Origin: an uncultured Opitutaceae bacterium
Lineage (GTDB): Bacteria > Verrucomicrobiota > Verrucomicrobiia > Opitutales > Opitutaceae
Assembly: GCA_937958045.1 (NCBI GenBank)
Contig: CALFXL010000057.1
Coordinates: 1-51,216, forward strand
Direction of reading: 5' to 3'
DNA length: 51,216 nucleotides
Shown: piece by piece, positions 23,798-32,499 of the stretch
Numbering within the stretch: position 1 is the first letter of the stretch
Layout of the letters: every line of letters begins with the position of its first letter
Translations under genes and position numbers: made by a program
Notes under the pieces: generated by a model
What the model was told of the DNA's origin: nothing
Databases searched by the model: none
What the model saw: only the letters and a program-made list of their open reading frames with translations

Positions 23798-25615
23798 TCA
23801 GTGACCGAGTCCGGCCTGATGCTCCTGGATGTACTCTTGCTTGAGGCCGAGTTTTTCCGGCGCGTGCAGCACGAGCATCTTCATCCGCACGTCGGACGGC
23901 ACATCCTTCGAGGTGAGTTTGGAAACGATCACCATCAGCACGATCGCCAACGGCACCGCCCAGATCGCCGGTTGTTCGCACAGGATGCGCAGCAATGGAT
24001 GCGTAGCCCAGAAGTCGTTCATGCCTTTGAATCCCGCGAAGAGTTTGCCCATCGGACCGGGATCAAGCGAGAGCGTGGCGAGATTGGTCACCGTCGCCGC
24101 GATCAACGCGCACAAGCCGCCCGCGAGCATGCCCGTGGCCGCGCCTTTCATCGTCATGCCGCGCCACCACACGCTCATGAAAAGCAGCGGGAAATAACTC
24201 GCCGCCGCGATCGCGAAGGCCTGGCCGACCATGAAGTTGATCTCGAGCGGTTCCACGAAGCAACCGAGCAGCACTGCAACGCCGCCGATGAGCACCGCGG
24301 AAAACTTGAATGCGCGCAGACGTTGCTCCGCGGTCGATTGCGGACGGAGGATCCGGCCGTAAACATCGTGCGCCAGCGCGCCGGTCATCGACACCAGCAA
24401 TCCGCTAAACGTGCTCATGAACGCCGCGAACGCGCCTGCACAGGTGATGCCGCTCAGGATCGAACCGAGCACTCCGTATTTTTCCGCGATGAGTCGCGGC
24501 AGTTCGAGCACGATCTTGTCCGTGCCTTTCGCTCCGAGTCCCGCGTACAACTCCGGCAACAGATTGCGCCCGAGCACGCCAAACACCGGCGGAAACACAT
24601 AAAACACGCCGATCAAAATCATCACCCACATCGTCGTGCGTTTGGCCGCGCCGCCGTCGGGATTCGTATAAAAACGCACGAGGATATGCGGCAGTCCCGC
24701 CGTGCCGCACACGAGCGCGATGATCAGCGAGTACGTGTAGAGCAGCGAATACGATTTCTGTTTCTCCGCGAGAAACACCGCGCGCTCTTCCTCGGGCATC
24801 GCTTTCGCCGCAGCGTTCACCGCCTTGGTGGTGAGCGGCCCAAAGGGCGCGACCCACACTTCGTCGCGAGGCGCTTTTTCGGTGAGCGGCTGACGCGTCA
24901 CTTCAACGATCGGCGCGGCATTTTCGACCACCGTTTTGTTCGCACCGATATGCGCGCCGTAGCCGCCATACACGGCCATCACCACGAAGATCGGCACGCT
25001 GATCGCGAACATCTTGATCCAATACTGAAACGCCTGCACCAGCGTGATGCCCTTCATGCCGCCAAGCGCGACATTGAGCGTGATCACGCCGCCGACCAAC
25101 ACCACGCCGGCCCAATACGGCAGACTCGGGAAAATGTACGCGAGCGTCACACCCGCGCCTTTCATCTGCGGCATCGTGTAGAAAAATCCGATGAACAACA
25201 CGAAGCACACCGCGATCTTGCGGAAGAGCGGCGAATCGAAACGTCCCTCCGCGAAGTCCGGAATCGTGTAGGCACCGAAGCGACGCAGCGGTCCCGCGAT
25301 GAACAACAACAGAAACAAATATCCGCACGCGTAACACACCGGATACCACAACGCGTCGTAACCTGACGACATCACCATGCCGGCGATGCCCATGAACGAC
25401 GCCGCCGAAAGGTATTCGCCGGAGATCGCCGACGCGTTCCAACCGACCGATACCGAGCGGCCTGCGACAAAGAAATCACTCGCCGTCTTCGAGGTCTTCG
25501 CCGCGCGAAACCCCATCCACAACGTCACGATCACCGTGATCGCCGAAAACGCCACGATCCAGCCATCGACCCCACCCGAATCGACGACCGCCAACAAAAA
25601 CGAAGTCGTGCCCAT
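23798..25615 (-). CDS. Sodium:solute symporter, ActP-like
   Basis: 605-residue inner-membrane Na+/solute symporter (SSS family) with about 13 helices. It opens with a periplasm-facing helix and FFVAGRSVSVGWNASAISGEYLSAASFMG, the SSS signature around helices 2-3 that also marks acetate permease ActP. PHILVRFYTNPDGGAAKRTT and TCAGAFAAFMSTFSGLLVSM are further ActP-type blocks. A hydrophilic insert near residues 220-280 is larger than usual. It is preceded by a DUF485 membrane protein with only three bases between stop and start, the same pairing as yjcH-actP in Escherichia coli. Acetate or another short monocarboxylate is therefore the best guess for the substrate. Confidence 0.92.
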   Translation of the reverse strand: MGTTSFLLAVVDSGGVDGWIVAFSAITVIVTLWMGFRAAKTSKTASDFFVAGRSVSVGWNASAISGEYLSAASFMGIAGMVMSSGYDALWYPVCYACGYLFLLLFIAGPLRRFGAYTIPDFAEGRFDSPLFRKIAVCFVLFIGFFYTMPQMKGAGVTLAYIFPSLPYWAGVVLVGGVITLNVALGGMKGITLVQAFQYWIKMFAISVPIFVVMAVYGGYGAHIGANKTVVENAAPIVEVTRQPLTEKAPRDEVWVAPFGPLTTKAVNAAAKAMPEEERAVFLAEKQKSYSLLYTYSLIIALVCGTAGLPHILVRFYTNPDGGAAKRTTMWVMILIGVFYVFPPVFGVLGRNLLPELYAGLGAKGTDKIVLELPRLIAEKYGVLGSILSGITCAGAFAAFMSTFSGLLVSMTGALAHDVYGRILRPQSTAEQRLRAFKFSAVLIGGVAVLLGCFVEPLEINFMVGQAFAIAAASYFPLLFMSVWWRGMTMKGAATGMLAGGLCALIAATVTNLATLSLDPGPMGKLFAGFKGMNDFWATHPLLRILCEQPAIWAVPLAIVLMVIVSKLTSKDVPSDVRMKMLVLHAPEKLGLKQEYIQEHQAGLGH

Positions 25616-25618
25616 GGC

Positions 25619-25933
25619 TCAGCCCTTCCTTTCGTTTTCGACCTGACGCACTTCCGCTTCTTCCAAGCCGATCGAGCGCTTGATGAACACGTACGAGATC
25701 ACCCACACGACCGGGAAAAACACGACGCCGAGAATCAACCAGCTCAACGTGAAGCCGGCCACGCGCGTCGCCATCAACTCCGGCGCATAATAATTCGCGA
25801 GGGGCAATCCGAGGAGAACAATAAGAAACGCCGCGGCGCACGCGACGGAGAGTTGAAGCTGGCGGCGCATCAACGAAGCCAGAAACGACTCGCTATGCAC
25901 CGGGTCCTGAGGGGCGGGGGTACTGGACGACAT
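25619..25933 (-). CDS. DUF485 family membrane protein (YjcH-like)
   Basis: 104 residues with two transmembrane helices (LSVACAAAFLIVLLGLPLAN and FTLSWLILGVVFFPVVWVIS) followed by SYVFIKRSIGLEEAEVRQVE, the usual DUF485 C terminus. DUF485 proteins are almost always encoded just upstream of acetate/solute symporters of the ActP type, as here, and probably act as an accessory subunit. The ATG for MSSSTPAPQD gives the normal family length. The open frame extends 93 codons upstream across the divergent phosphatase gene and is not credible there. Confidence 0.9.
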   Translation of the reverse strand: MSSSTPAPQDPVHSESFLASLMRRQLQLSVACAAAFLIVLLGLPLANYYAPELMATRVAGFTLSWLILGVVFFPVVWVISYVFIKRSIGLEEAEVRQVENERKG

Positions 25934-26072
25934 GCGACGGCGAGATTGCGAGGACGCTTTCGCTCCGCAAGTCGCAACCGCAAGATCTGCACAATCTGCC
26001 GCGCGGCTTATCATCCAAACGTATGCCTTCATCGCGCTTGGCCTCGCCTCATTTTCCGCCAACGTCCGCGCC

Positions 26073-27086
26073 ATGACCGCTCGCACTCTCGCCCGCGCCC
26101 GCCGCCTGCTTTGCGATTTGCAGAGCCACATCCGCGATGTGCTCGTCACCGCGCGCGCCCGCGAAGCCGCCGGTTTTTCCCGCATCGCCGCCGTCACGGC
26201 CGCCGACACCATCTATCACGTCGATCGCATCGGCGAACACGCGATCACCGCCTGGTTCGAAAAACACTGGCCCCAAAGCTGGCCTGTCGAACTCGTCATG
26301 GAGGGTATCGAAGAAACGGATACGCTTACGTTTCCCCACGGCACGCCCGTCGCGCAAACCATCTGGAAATGCATCCTCGACCCCATCGACGGCACGCGCG
26401 GGCTCATGTACGATAAACGCTCCGCGTGGATCCTCGCCGGGCTCGCGCCGCAACGCGGCCCGCGCACAGCCCTCCGCGATATTGTCGTCGCCGCGATGAC
26501 GGAAGTCCCCACGAGCAAACAATGGCGCTCCGACCAGCTCTCCGCCATCCGCGGACGCGGTCCGCGCGGTGTCCTCGGCACCGCGCACGATCTGCGCACC
26601 GGCGAGAACTCGCCCCTCGCCGTCCGGCCATCTCAAGCGCGCGACTTCCGCCACGGTTTTGCTTCGATCTCCAAATTTTTCCCCGACGGCAAAACGCTGC
26701 TCGCTCAATTCGAGGAAAAACTCTGGTCCACGCTCAACGGCCCTGCCGCGCCGGGCGGTTCTCCGCTGGTTTTCGACGATCAATACATCAGCACCGGCGG
26801 CCAGCTGCACGAACTGCTCACGGGACGCGATCGCCTGATCGCCGATCTGCGTCCGCTCGCGTTTAAGAAACTCGGGCTCGATTCGCCGCTTGTCTGCCAT
26901 CCGTACGACATTTGCACCGAGATCATTCTCACCGAAGCCGGCGGCATCGTGGAGTATCCACTGGGCGGATACATCAAAGCGCCGCTCGACACGACCTCGC
27001 CCGTCGCATGGATCGGTTACGCGAATCCGCACCTCGCGCGACTCGCGCGTCCTGTGGTGAAACGCTTATTGCGCGAACTGCTCTGA
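26073..27086 (+). CDS. Inositol monophosphatase-like phosphatase
   Basis: 337-residue member of the IMPase/FBPase superfamily. The first metal-binding motif is MEGIEETDTL and the second is CILDPIDGTRGLMYDKRSAW (DPxDGT). The third, normally WDxxAG, reads YDICTEIILTEAGGIVEY, so the aspartate and the AGG are kept but Trp is replaced by Tyr. All metal ligands appear present, so Mg-dependent phosphatase activity is plausible. It is about 70 residues longer than typical SuhB; the middle insert (roughly 150-230) is proline- and arginine-rich. The substrate is unknown. ATG 26073 is chosen; 47 codons upstream are open but overlap the DUF485 start region. Confidence 0.85.
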   Translation: MTARTLARARRLLCDLQSHIRDVLVTARAREAAGFSRIAAVTAADTIYHVDRIGEHAITAWFEKHWPQSWPVELVMEGIEETDTLTFPHGTPVAQTIWKCILDPIDGTRGLMYDKRSAWILAGLAPQRGPRTALRDIVVAAMTEVPTSKQWRSDQLSAIRGRGPRGVLGTAHDLRTGENSPLAVRPSQARDFRHGFASISKFFPDGKTLLAQFEEKLWSTLNGPAAPGGSPLVFDDQYISTGGQLHELLTGRDRLIADLRPLAFKKLGLDSPLVCHPYDICTEIILTEAGGIVEYPLGGYIKAPLDTTSPVAWIGYANPHLARLARPVVKRLLRELL

Positions 27087-27097
27087 CGCGCCGCGGC

Positions 27098-27697
27098 TCA
27101 AGCCGCCGCTTTTTTCGCCCGCGCGTTCTTCGCACGCGTGGCGGCGGCTCTCTCCGCGCGCAGGATCTTTCGCACACGCCAGCGATACTCGGCGGCGACG
27201 ATGTAGCCCACGCAGCGCTCCGTACCGCAACGACACGGATGATCGCGCCAGCTGTCGAAGCCGTAGCGATAATCGAATGTGAGCTCCTCGCCCGGCTCGA
27301 TGTCACGCTTGGCGATGATCCAGATCTTGCCGCGAATGATCTCCGTGCGGCAATTGGGCGTACACGAGTGATTGATGAGCCGCGCGGTGTTCCACGCCAT
27401 CGAGCCGTCGATGTCGTAGCGTTTCGTCAGCTCAAAAATATACACGCAGCCATCGCCGCCACGCGCTTGTTTCGCGAGGCGTTTCAATTCGCGACGATCG
27501 GACTCCGCCTTGGTGATGCGTTCGCCTTGATACTCGATGATGCGCGTGTCGCGCGGGATTAGCTGGGTCGCGTACAATCCGCGCCCGTGAATCGGCGAGC
27601 GACGCACCTTGGCCCACGGCGTGGTGGTCGGTTTGCGACGCGGGGGAGTCGTCGCGGTTTTGGTTTTGGCGCGGCGGCTGGTCGGGGCGGTGCTCAT
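27098..27697 (-). CDS. SET domain-containing protein-lysine N-methyltransferase
   Basis: 199 residues with a complete eukaryotic-like SET domain. The start of the domain is VRRSPIHGRGLYATQLIPRD. The S-adenosylmethionine pocket follows as NTARLINHSCTPNC (NHSC motif) and GEELTFDYRYG (ELxFDY motif). A post-SET zinc motif, CRCGTERCVGYI, comes after these. Both ends are lysine-rich: the N terminus RRAKTKTATTPPRRKP and the tail ATRAKNARAKKAAA look like nucleic-acid-binding histone-like tails. Bacterial SET proteins methylate lysines of chromatin or ribosomal proteins in the few cases studied. It starts two bases after the stop of the exonuclease III gene, so both are likely in one transcript. Confidence 0.92.
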   Translation of the reverse strand: MSTAPTSRRAKTKTATTPPRRKPTTTPWAKVRRSPIHGRGLYATQLIPRDTRIIEYQGERITKAESDRRELKRLAKQARGGDGCVYIFELTKRYDIDGSMAWNTARLINHSCTPNCRTEIIRGKIWIIAKRDIEPGEELTFDYRYGFDSWRDHPCRCGTERCVGYIVAAEYRWRVRKILRAERAAATRAKNARAKKAAA

Positions 27698-27699
27698 GG

Positions 27700-28458
27700 T
27701 CAGGCGATTTCCAAACCCACGGGGCAATGATCGCTGCCCATCACTTCCGGGCTGATCCAAGCGCGTTTGAGTGCCGGGCGCAGCTTTTCGCTGACGACAA
27801 AATAATCAACACGCCATCCGATGTTCCGCGCGCGGCAGTTCATCATCTGGCTCCACCACGTGTAGTGCCCGGGGCCTTTTTCGAACTCGCGAAAGGTGTC
27901 CACAAAACCGCTCTCAAGCAGACGCGTGAAGTTGGTGCGCTCCTCGTCGGTGAAGCCGGCGTTGCGGCGATTGGTCTTCGGATTGGTGAGATCGATCTCC
28001 TGATGCGCCACATTGAGATCGCCGCAGAAAACGACGGGCTTCGTTTGCTCGAGTTTTTTCAGGTACACGAGAAACGCCGGATCCCATTCTTGCGTGCGGT
28101 ATTCGAGACGCGTGAGCCCGCGCTGCGAGTTGGGTTGATAAACGTTCACGAGATAAAAGTCCGCAAACTCCGCCGTGATCACGCGGCCTTCCTGATCATG
28201 CACCGGCACGTTCATGCCGAGCGTCACGGATTTCGGCTTCACGCGGCTGAAGATCGCGGTGCCGCTGTAGCCTTTTTTCACGGCGCTCGCCCACGTGGCT
28301 TCGTAGCCCGCGGTCCAGCCCACATGCTGCACGTCGCCGGGGTGGCATTTTGTTTCCTGCAGGCAAATCACGTCCGCATCCACGGCGGCCATATAGTCGA
28401 GAAACCCTTTCTTCAGCACCGCGCGGATGCCGTTCACGTTCCAGGAAACCAATTTCAT
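27700..28458 (-). CDS. xth: Exodeoxyribonuclease III
   Basis: 252-residue base-excision-repair nuclease (AP endonuclease and 3'-5' exonuclease). Canonical motifs: KLVSWNVNGIRA at the N terminus (metal-site Asn), DVICLQETKCHPGDV (metal-binding Glu), VNVYQPNSQRGLTRLEYRTQ, VFCGDLNVAHQEIDL (catalytic Asp and Asn) and MGSDHCPVGLEI at the end (Asp-His pair). Length is normal. The ATG start directly precedes the first strand. It is immediately upstream of, and almost joined to, the SET methyltransferase gene. Confidence 0.95.
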   Translation of the reverse strand: MKLVSWNVNGIRAVLKKGFLDYMAAVDADVICLQETKCHPGDVQHVGWTAGYEATWASAVKKGYSGTAIFSRVKPKSVTLGMNVPVHDQEGRVITAEFADFYLVNVYQPNSQRGLTRLEYRTQEWDPAFLVYLKKLEQTKPVVFCGDLNVAHQEIDLTNPKTNRRNAGFTDEERTNFTRLLESGFVDTFREFEKGPGHYTWWSQMMNCRARNIGWRVDYFVVSEKLRPALKRAWISPEVMGSDHCPVGLEIA

Positions 28459-28542
28459 AAACCGCGATCGTCGTTCGTCTCACGCAGGCTTTCAACACCG
28501 GCGTTGCTCATCGCGCCGGGTTTCTCCACGTTGCGCATCTCC

Positions 28543-30045
28543 ATGCCTGCATTCAGCCATCTGCCACTCGGTCAGTGCATCCCTGCGGGGACTCCTCACG
28601 CCGTCTCGGCCAGCCTGCCCACCATGCAGGCGGTGATCGGTTACGAGGAAAAAGATCCCGCCATCACGCAGCACATGACTTCGGGCTATCCGCGCTTCGT
28701 GAAACATCCGTATCTCAAGAAAACGGCGGTTCACATGCTTCGCGCGCTCAATCTCGATGGCTGGCAACTCTGGCCCACCGCTTCCGCTCGCGCCGCCGCC
28801 GCGTTGCGCGACTGGCTCGCGCCGGTCGAATCCCGCGTCGTCGAGCACTTCTGCGTGAGCGGCGTGGCGTTTCCGGCCAATGCGGACACCTTCGCGCGCG
28901 CCAAAACGTTTCTCCAACACACCGGCGCTCTCCTGTCGTCGCGCGAAGCCGAAGACTATCTGGTGCGCGTCGGCGAACTTGCTGCGCCGTTTCCGGAAAC
29001 GACGTTTTCCGGTTACGCCGCCAGCCGCGTCAAAGGCGCGCTCGCCCGTGCCTATCAAAGCGCGGCAGCCGACGACATCTATCTCGCCAACAGCGGCATG
29101 AACGCTGTGTACGCCGCGTTTCGCGCCGCCGATCAGCTTCAACAAGCGCGCGGCCGCCATCTGTGGATTCAACTCGGCTGGTTATATCTCGATACGATCG
29201 CAATCCTCCAAAAGTTCACCCAGCGCCCGGCGCAGGACTACGTTTCCGTCCTCAATGTTTTCGACCTTGAGAGCCTGCGACATCTCTTCGCCGAGCGCGG
29301 TTCCGAGATCGCCGGCATCATCACCGAGGTGCCCACCAACCCGCTCATCCAGACTCCCGACCTTGCGGAGATCTATGCGCTTTGCCGACTCCACGGCGCC
29401 ATCCTCATCGCCGATCCTTCGATCACTTCACCGCTCAATGTCGACGTGCTCCCGCACACGGACATCGCGGTGAACAGCCTCACCAAATACAGCGCCTCCG
29501 AAGGCGATGTCGTCGCGGGGGCCATCGCCATCAACGCCGGCAGCCCTTGGGCAGCCGAGCTTCGTCGCTTCATCCAAGTCGCGCTCGAGCCCATCTACAG
29601 TCGCGATCTCTCCCGGCTCGCCGCGCAAATCGGCGACTTCGAACCGTTGATCGATCAAATCAACCGCACCACGCCCGTCGTCGTGGAGTTTTTGCGCAAT
29701 CATCCTCGCGTGAAAAACGTGTGGTGGACGCTCCAACCCGAATCGCGCGACAACTACCTGAAACTCGCCCGTTCTCCCTCGTCGATCGGCGGTATGGTCA
29801 GCTTCACCGTCGACGATCTCAGTCGCGTGTACGATCGCCTGCGTCTGCCGAAAGGCCCGAGCTTCGGCATGAAAAACACGCTGATCTGTCCCTTCATCTA
29901 CCTCGCGCATTACGATCTCGTCACCACCGCCGAAGGCCGCGCGATGCTGCAGGCCGCGGGGATTCCGCACGATCTGTTGCGCCTCTCCATCGGCAGCGAG
30001 CCCGCCGACGAAATCATCGCTTCGCTCACCGAAGCGCTCGGGTGA
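28543..30045 (+). CDS. Cys/Met metabolism PLP-dependent enzyme
   Basis: 500-residue fold-type I PLP enzyme of the Cys/Met metabolism (cystathionine gamma-synthase) family. The Schiff-base lysine is K315 in VNSLTKYSASEGDVVAGAIA. Upstream is ILIADPSITSPLNVDVLPHT, the cofactor-ring aspartate segment. Family members are usually about 400 residues; this one has an N-terminal extension of about 100 residues, and its own C-terminal half (GMVSFTVDDLSRVYDRLRLP, GPSFGMKNTLICPFIYLAHY) is divergent. It could be a cystathionine synthase, gamma-lyase or O-acetylhomoserine sulfhydrylase, which cannot be told apart here. The start is the ATG of MPAFSHLPLGQ; the frame is open far upstream but that part is antisense to exonuclease III. 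The DUF167 gene follows by four bases. Confidence 0.85.
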   Translation: MPAFSHLPLGQCIPAGTPHAVSASLPTMQAVIGYEEKDPAITQHMTSGYPRFVKHPYLKKTAVHMLRALNLDGWQLWPTASARAAAALRDWLAPVESRVVEHFCVSGVAFPANADTFARAKTFLQHTGALLSSREAEDYLVRVGELAAPFPETTFSGYAASRVKGALARAYQSAAADDIYLANSGMNAVYAAFRAADQLQQARGRHLWIQLGWLYLDTIAILQKFTQRPAQDYVSVLNVFDLESLRHLFAERGSEIAGIITEVPTNPLIQTPDLAEIYALCRLHGAILIADPSITSPLNVDVLPHTDIAVNSLTKYSASEGDVVAGAIAINAGSPWAAELRRFIQVALEPIYSRDLSRLAAQIGDFEPLIDQINRTTPVVVEFLRNHPRVKNVWWTLQPESRDNYLKLARSPSSIGGMVSFTVDDLSRVYDRLRLPKGPSFGMKNTLICPFIYLAHYDLVTTAEGRAMLQAAGIPHDLLRLSIGSEPADEIIASLTEALG

Positions 30046-30049
30046 AACC

Positions 30050-30319
30050 ATGGCGGACGCGCACTGCACACTCGCGATCAAAGCCATCCCCAACGCACCG
30101 CGCACCGAGATCGCCGGCTGGTTGGGCGACGCGCTGAAAATAAAAGTTCACGCGCCTGCGCTCGAAGGCCGCGCCAATGACGCGCTCTGCGAATTCATCG
30201 CCGACACGCTCGATCTGCCGCGCCGCGCCGTGACGGTTTTTCAGGGCGAAAAATCCCGTCAGAAAGTCCTGCGCATCGAGGGACTTTCCCTGGAAGAAAC
30301 CAAACGCCGTCTCGGTTGA
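30050..30319 (+). CDS. DUF167 (YggU) family protein
   Basis: 89-residue DUF167 protein. It has the family pattern LAIKAIPNAPRTEIAGWLGD, then LKIKVHAPALEGRANDALCE and VTVFQGEKSRQKVLRIEGLS, which is the conserved beta-alpha fold. The function is unknown across the family. It follows the PLP enzyme with only four bases between stop and start, so the two are probably cotranscribed. In many bacteria the gene lies near yggS (a PLP-binding protein) and yggT; the PLP link here is different. Confidence 0.88.
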   Translation: MADAHCTLAIKAIPNAPRTEIAGWLGDALKIKVHAPALEGRANDALCEFIADTLDLPRRAVTVFQGEKSRQKVLRIEGLSLEETKRRLG

Positions 30320-30329
30320 GCGTCTCCGC

Positions 30330-30923
30330 TCAGCGAAGCGACACCGGACGATCGAGAATCTCGCGAAGCACGATCGCGCGACGCGCGCTCGCCGGATCGC
30401 GCAATTCCTTCAACCAAGCGCTGCGTGCCGCCTGCGCAGGCGCGGTCGCTTTCTTCGCCGCCGCTTCACCTGGAAACTGCAAACGGCTTCTCTGTTTCAG
30501 CGCGGCCTGACGCTGACGCTCCAACTCCTCCATGCGCCCGGCCAGCTCGCGCTGACGCTCGAGCATGGCCGCTTCGCGCGCGGCGGACGGCGACGGACGC
30601 GGTGTAGTGGGATTTTCAATACGGCGCTCGACCCGCTCCGCGATCACTTCACGCAGCGGCGGCGGTTCGCGACGGAAAGTCGGTTGCGGAGCAGGTTGCT
30701 GCGACTGCGCACCGCCCGCGCGGCGCTCGGCGATTTTCCGACGGATCTCCTCCTGGATGCGGCGCGTGCGCTCCATCTCTTCGATATCCATCTCGCTCTG
30801 TTTATAGGGCGATTCGGGACTGTCCTCCGCGTCCTGATCCTGTCTGCGCTTGTTGAGCAACGAGCCGATGATCGCCGCGACGATGATCAAGACTTGGATG
30901 AGATGTTCGCTGATCCACTCCAT
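30330..30923 (-). CDS. Hypothetical membrane-anchored coiled-coil protein
   Basis: 197 residues, not assigned to a known family. One N-terminal membrane helix (HLIQVLIIVAAIIGSLL) is followed by a highly charged cytoplasmic part. That part holds a predicted coiled coil (MDIEEMERTRRIQEEIRRKI), a proline/glutamine-rich linker, and a second coiled coil (MLERQRELAGRMEELERQRQ). The C terminus, LREILDRPVSLR, is short and hydrophobic. It is the last gene of the minus-strand nfeD - nfeD - floA set, 82 bp after floA, so it may be a partner of the flotillin scaffold. This is inferred from position only. Confidence 0.72.
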   Translation of the reverse strand: MEWISEHLIQVLIIVAAIIGSLLNKRRQDQDAEDSPESPYKQSEMDIEEMERTRRIQEEIRRKIAERRAGGAQSQQPAPQPTFRREPPPLREVIAERVERRIENPTTPRPSPSAAREAAMLERQRELAGRMEELERQRQAALKQRSRLQFPGEAAAKKATAPAQAARSAWLKELRDPASARRAIVLREILDRPVSLR

Positions 30924-31005
30924 GGAAAAAGAGATGTTGAGATTGCGGAAGATCGTCTGCGCCGGGCCGCGCGAACACCGCCCGGCGCAGCAGAGACGAC
31001 GTTGA

Positions 31006-32019
31006 TTACTTCGATTGCGTGCCGCCTTCCGGTTTCGAGATGGAGGTGCGCATGGCGGTGTCGGCCTGCACGTTTTCCATCTTGTAATAATCCATCACGC
31101 CCAGGCGGCCGGAGCGAAACGCCTCGGCCATCGCGAGCGGAACTTCCGCCTGCGCTTCGACGACCTTGGCCTGCATCTCCTGCACCTTGGCTTTCATTTC
31201 CTGCTCGAGCGCCACGGCCGCGGCGCGGCGGATTTCGGCCTGAGCCTGCGCCATGTTCTTGTTGGCCTCGGCCTGCGCTTCCTGGAGTTTCGCGCCGACG
31301 TTTTCGCCGACATCCACGTCGGCGATGTCGATCGAAAGAATTTCGAACGCCGTGCCCACATCGAGACCGCGCGCGAGTACCGTCTTGGAAATGCTATCGG
31401 GCGACTCCAGCACCTGCTTGTAGCTCTCGGCAGAACCGATGGTCGTCACGATACCTTCGCCCACGCGGGCGATGATCGTGTCCTCCTTCGCGCCGCCGAC
31501 GAAACGATCAAGATGCGTGCGCACCGTCACGCGGGCTTTCACTTTCACCTGGATGCCATCCTTCGCGACGCCGTCGATGGTCGTGCGGCCCTGCTCGGGA
31601 TTCGGGCAATCGATGACCTTCGGGTCGACAGAGGTGCGCACCGCTTCGACGACCGATTTGTTCGAGCCTTTGGTCGCGAGGTCGATGGCGCATGCGCGGT
31701 CCCAATCGAGAGCGATGCCGGCCTTCTTCGCGGCGATGATCGCTTGCACCGTCGGCACGACGTTACCGCCCGCTTGATAGTGCGAGGCGATCAATTCCGC
31801 GCTCAGCGGGATGCCCGCGCGCACGGCGGTGATGCGTGCATCCACGATCAAACCATACGGGATGCCGGCGAATTTGAAGCCCACGAGCTTCGACATGCTC
31901 ACCGTCGCCTGGTTGAACAACGCCTTCACGTAGGCGCCAATCAGGCTGAAAATGATGGCGCCGATTACGAGCAATACGACACCGGCAACAATTAATCCAA
32001 TCAGGGTCCAATTTAGCAT
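31006..32019 (-). CDS. floA: Flotillin-like protein FloA
   Basis: 337-residue membrane-scaffold protein of the bacterial flotillin family (YqfA/UPF0365). An N-terminal hairpin-type hydrophobic segment (LIGLIVAGVVLLVIGAIIFS) is followed by an SPFH core. Conserved blocks are RVGEGIVTTIGSAESYKQVL and ARGLDVGTAFEILSIDIADV. The helical flotillin part contains QAEANKNMAQAQAEIRRAAA. FloA forms functional membrane microdomains with NfeD proteins. The two nfeD genes directly upstream agree with that. The start codon lies 12 bases after the stop of the short nfeD gene. Confidence 0.95.
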   Translation of the reverse strand: MLNWTLIGLIVAGVVLLVIGAIIFSLIGAYVKALFNQATVSMSKLVGFKFAGIPYGLIVDARITAVRAGIPLSAELIASHYQAGGNVVPTVQAIIAAKKAGIALDWDRACAIDLATKGSNKSVVEAVRTSVDPKVIDCPNPEQGRTTIDGVAKDGIQVKVKARVTVRTHLDRFVGGAKEDTIIARVGEGIVTTIGSAESYKQVLESPDSISKTVLARGLDVGTAFEILSIDIADVDVGENVGAKLQEAQAEANKNMAQAQAEIRRAAAVALEQEMKAKVQEMQAKVVEAQAEVPLAMAEAFRSGRLGVMDYYKMENVQADTAMRTSISKPEGGTQSK

Positions 32020-32031
32020 AGAAGTGGGAGT

Positions 32032-32499
32032 TTAGGTTTTGCTTACGATCAGACGAAAATTATCGAGGCCGACCACGCGGAGCTTTTCACCCGTATTCAC
32101 GTATCCAGATCGTGAATACGCTTCATAACGGCGGCCTTCCACGAGCACATAGCCGGTCGGCGCGAGCGTGGTTTGCGCGGTCGCTTCGCGGCCGATCACT
32201 GCGGCCTCATCCGCGATCGCGGGCTGGCTCGTGCCTTCGTTGGCGGCGCTGACGCTGAGTTGTTTCGCGAGCCGCGATTGCGGCAGCCAGATCAGTTCGA
32301 GATAGACCGTGACGCCGAGCGCGACCAACGACACCAAAGTCGCGATCGAACCGCCCGATCCGCCGTAATAAGTGAACGCCAGCACCACGCCGGCCAGCAT
32401 AGCAATGCCGCCCGCCGTACCGAGCACGCCGCCGGGCACGATGATCTCCGCCGCGAGCAGCAGAATGCCGACAAGAAAACAAATCACGATCGCCGTCAT
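32032..32499 (-). CDS. Short NfeD-like membrane protein
   Basis: 155 residues: three hydrophobic helices (VICFLVGILLLAAEIIVPGG; GGIAMLAGVVLAFTYYG; IATLVSLVALGVTVYLEL) and a C-terminal soluble OB-fold domain (ALTP-type: VIGREATAQTTLAPTGYVLV, RRYEAYSRSGYVNTGEKLRV). This is the NfeD1a/short form without the protease domain, and it anchors flotillins in other bacteria. Its ATG overlaps the stop of the long nfeD by four bases (ATGA), so translation is probably coupled. Confidence 0.9.
   Translation of the reverse strand: MTAIVICFLVGILLLAAEIIVPGGVLGTAGGIAMLAGVVLAFTYYGGSGGSIATLVSLVALGVTVYLELIWLPQSRLAKQLSVSAANEGTSQPAIADEAAVIGREATAQTTLAPTGYVLVEGRRYEAYSRSGYVNTGEKLRVVGLDNFRLIVSKT

Noticed and set aside
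23786..25366. A 526-codon plus-strand open frame opposite the ActP-like symporter
   Set aside because: His/Arg-rich shadow with no motifs; the symporter frame has the SSS signature.
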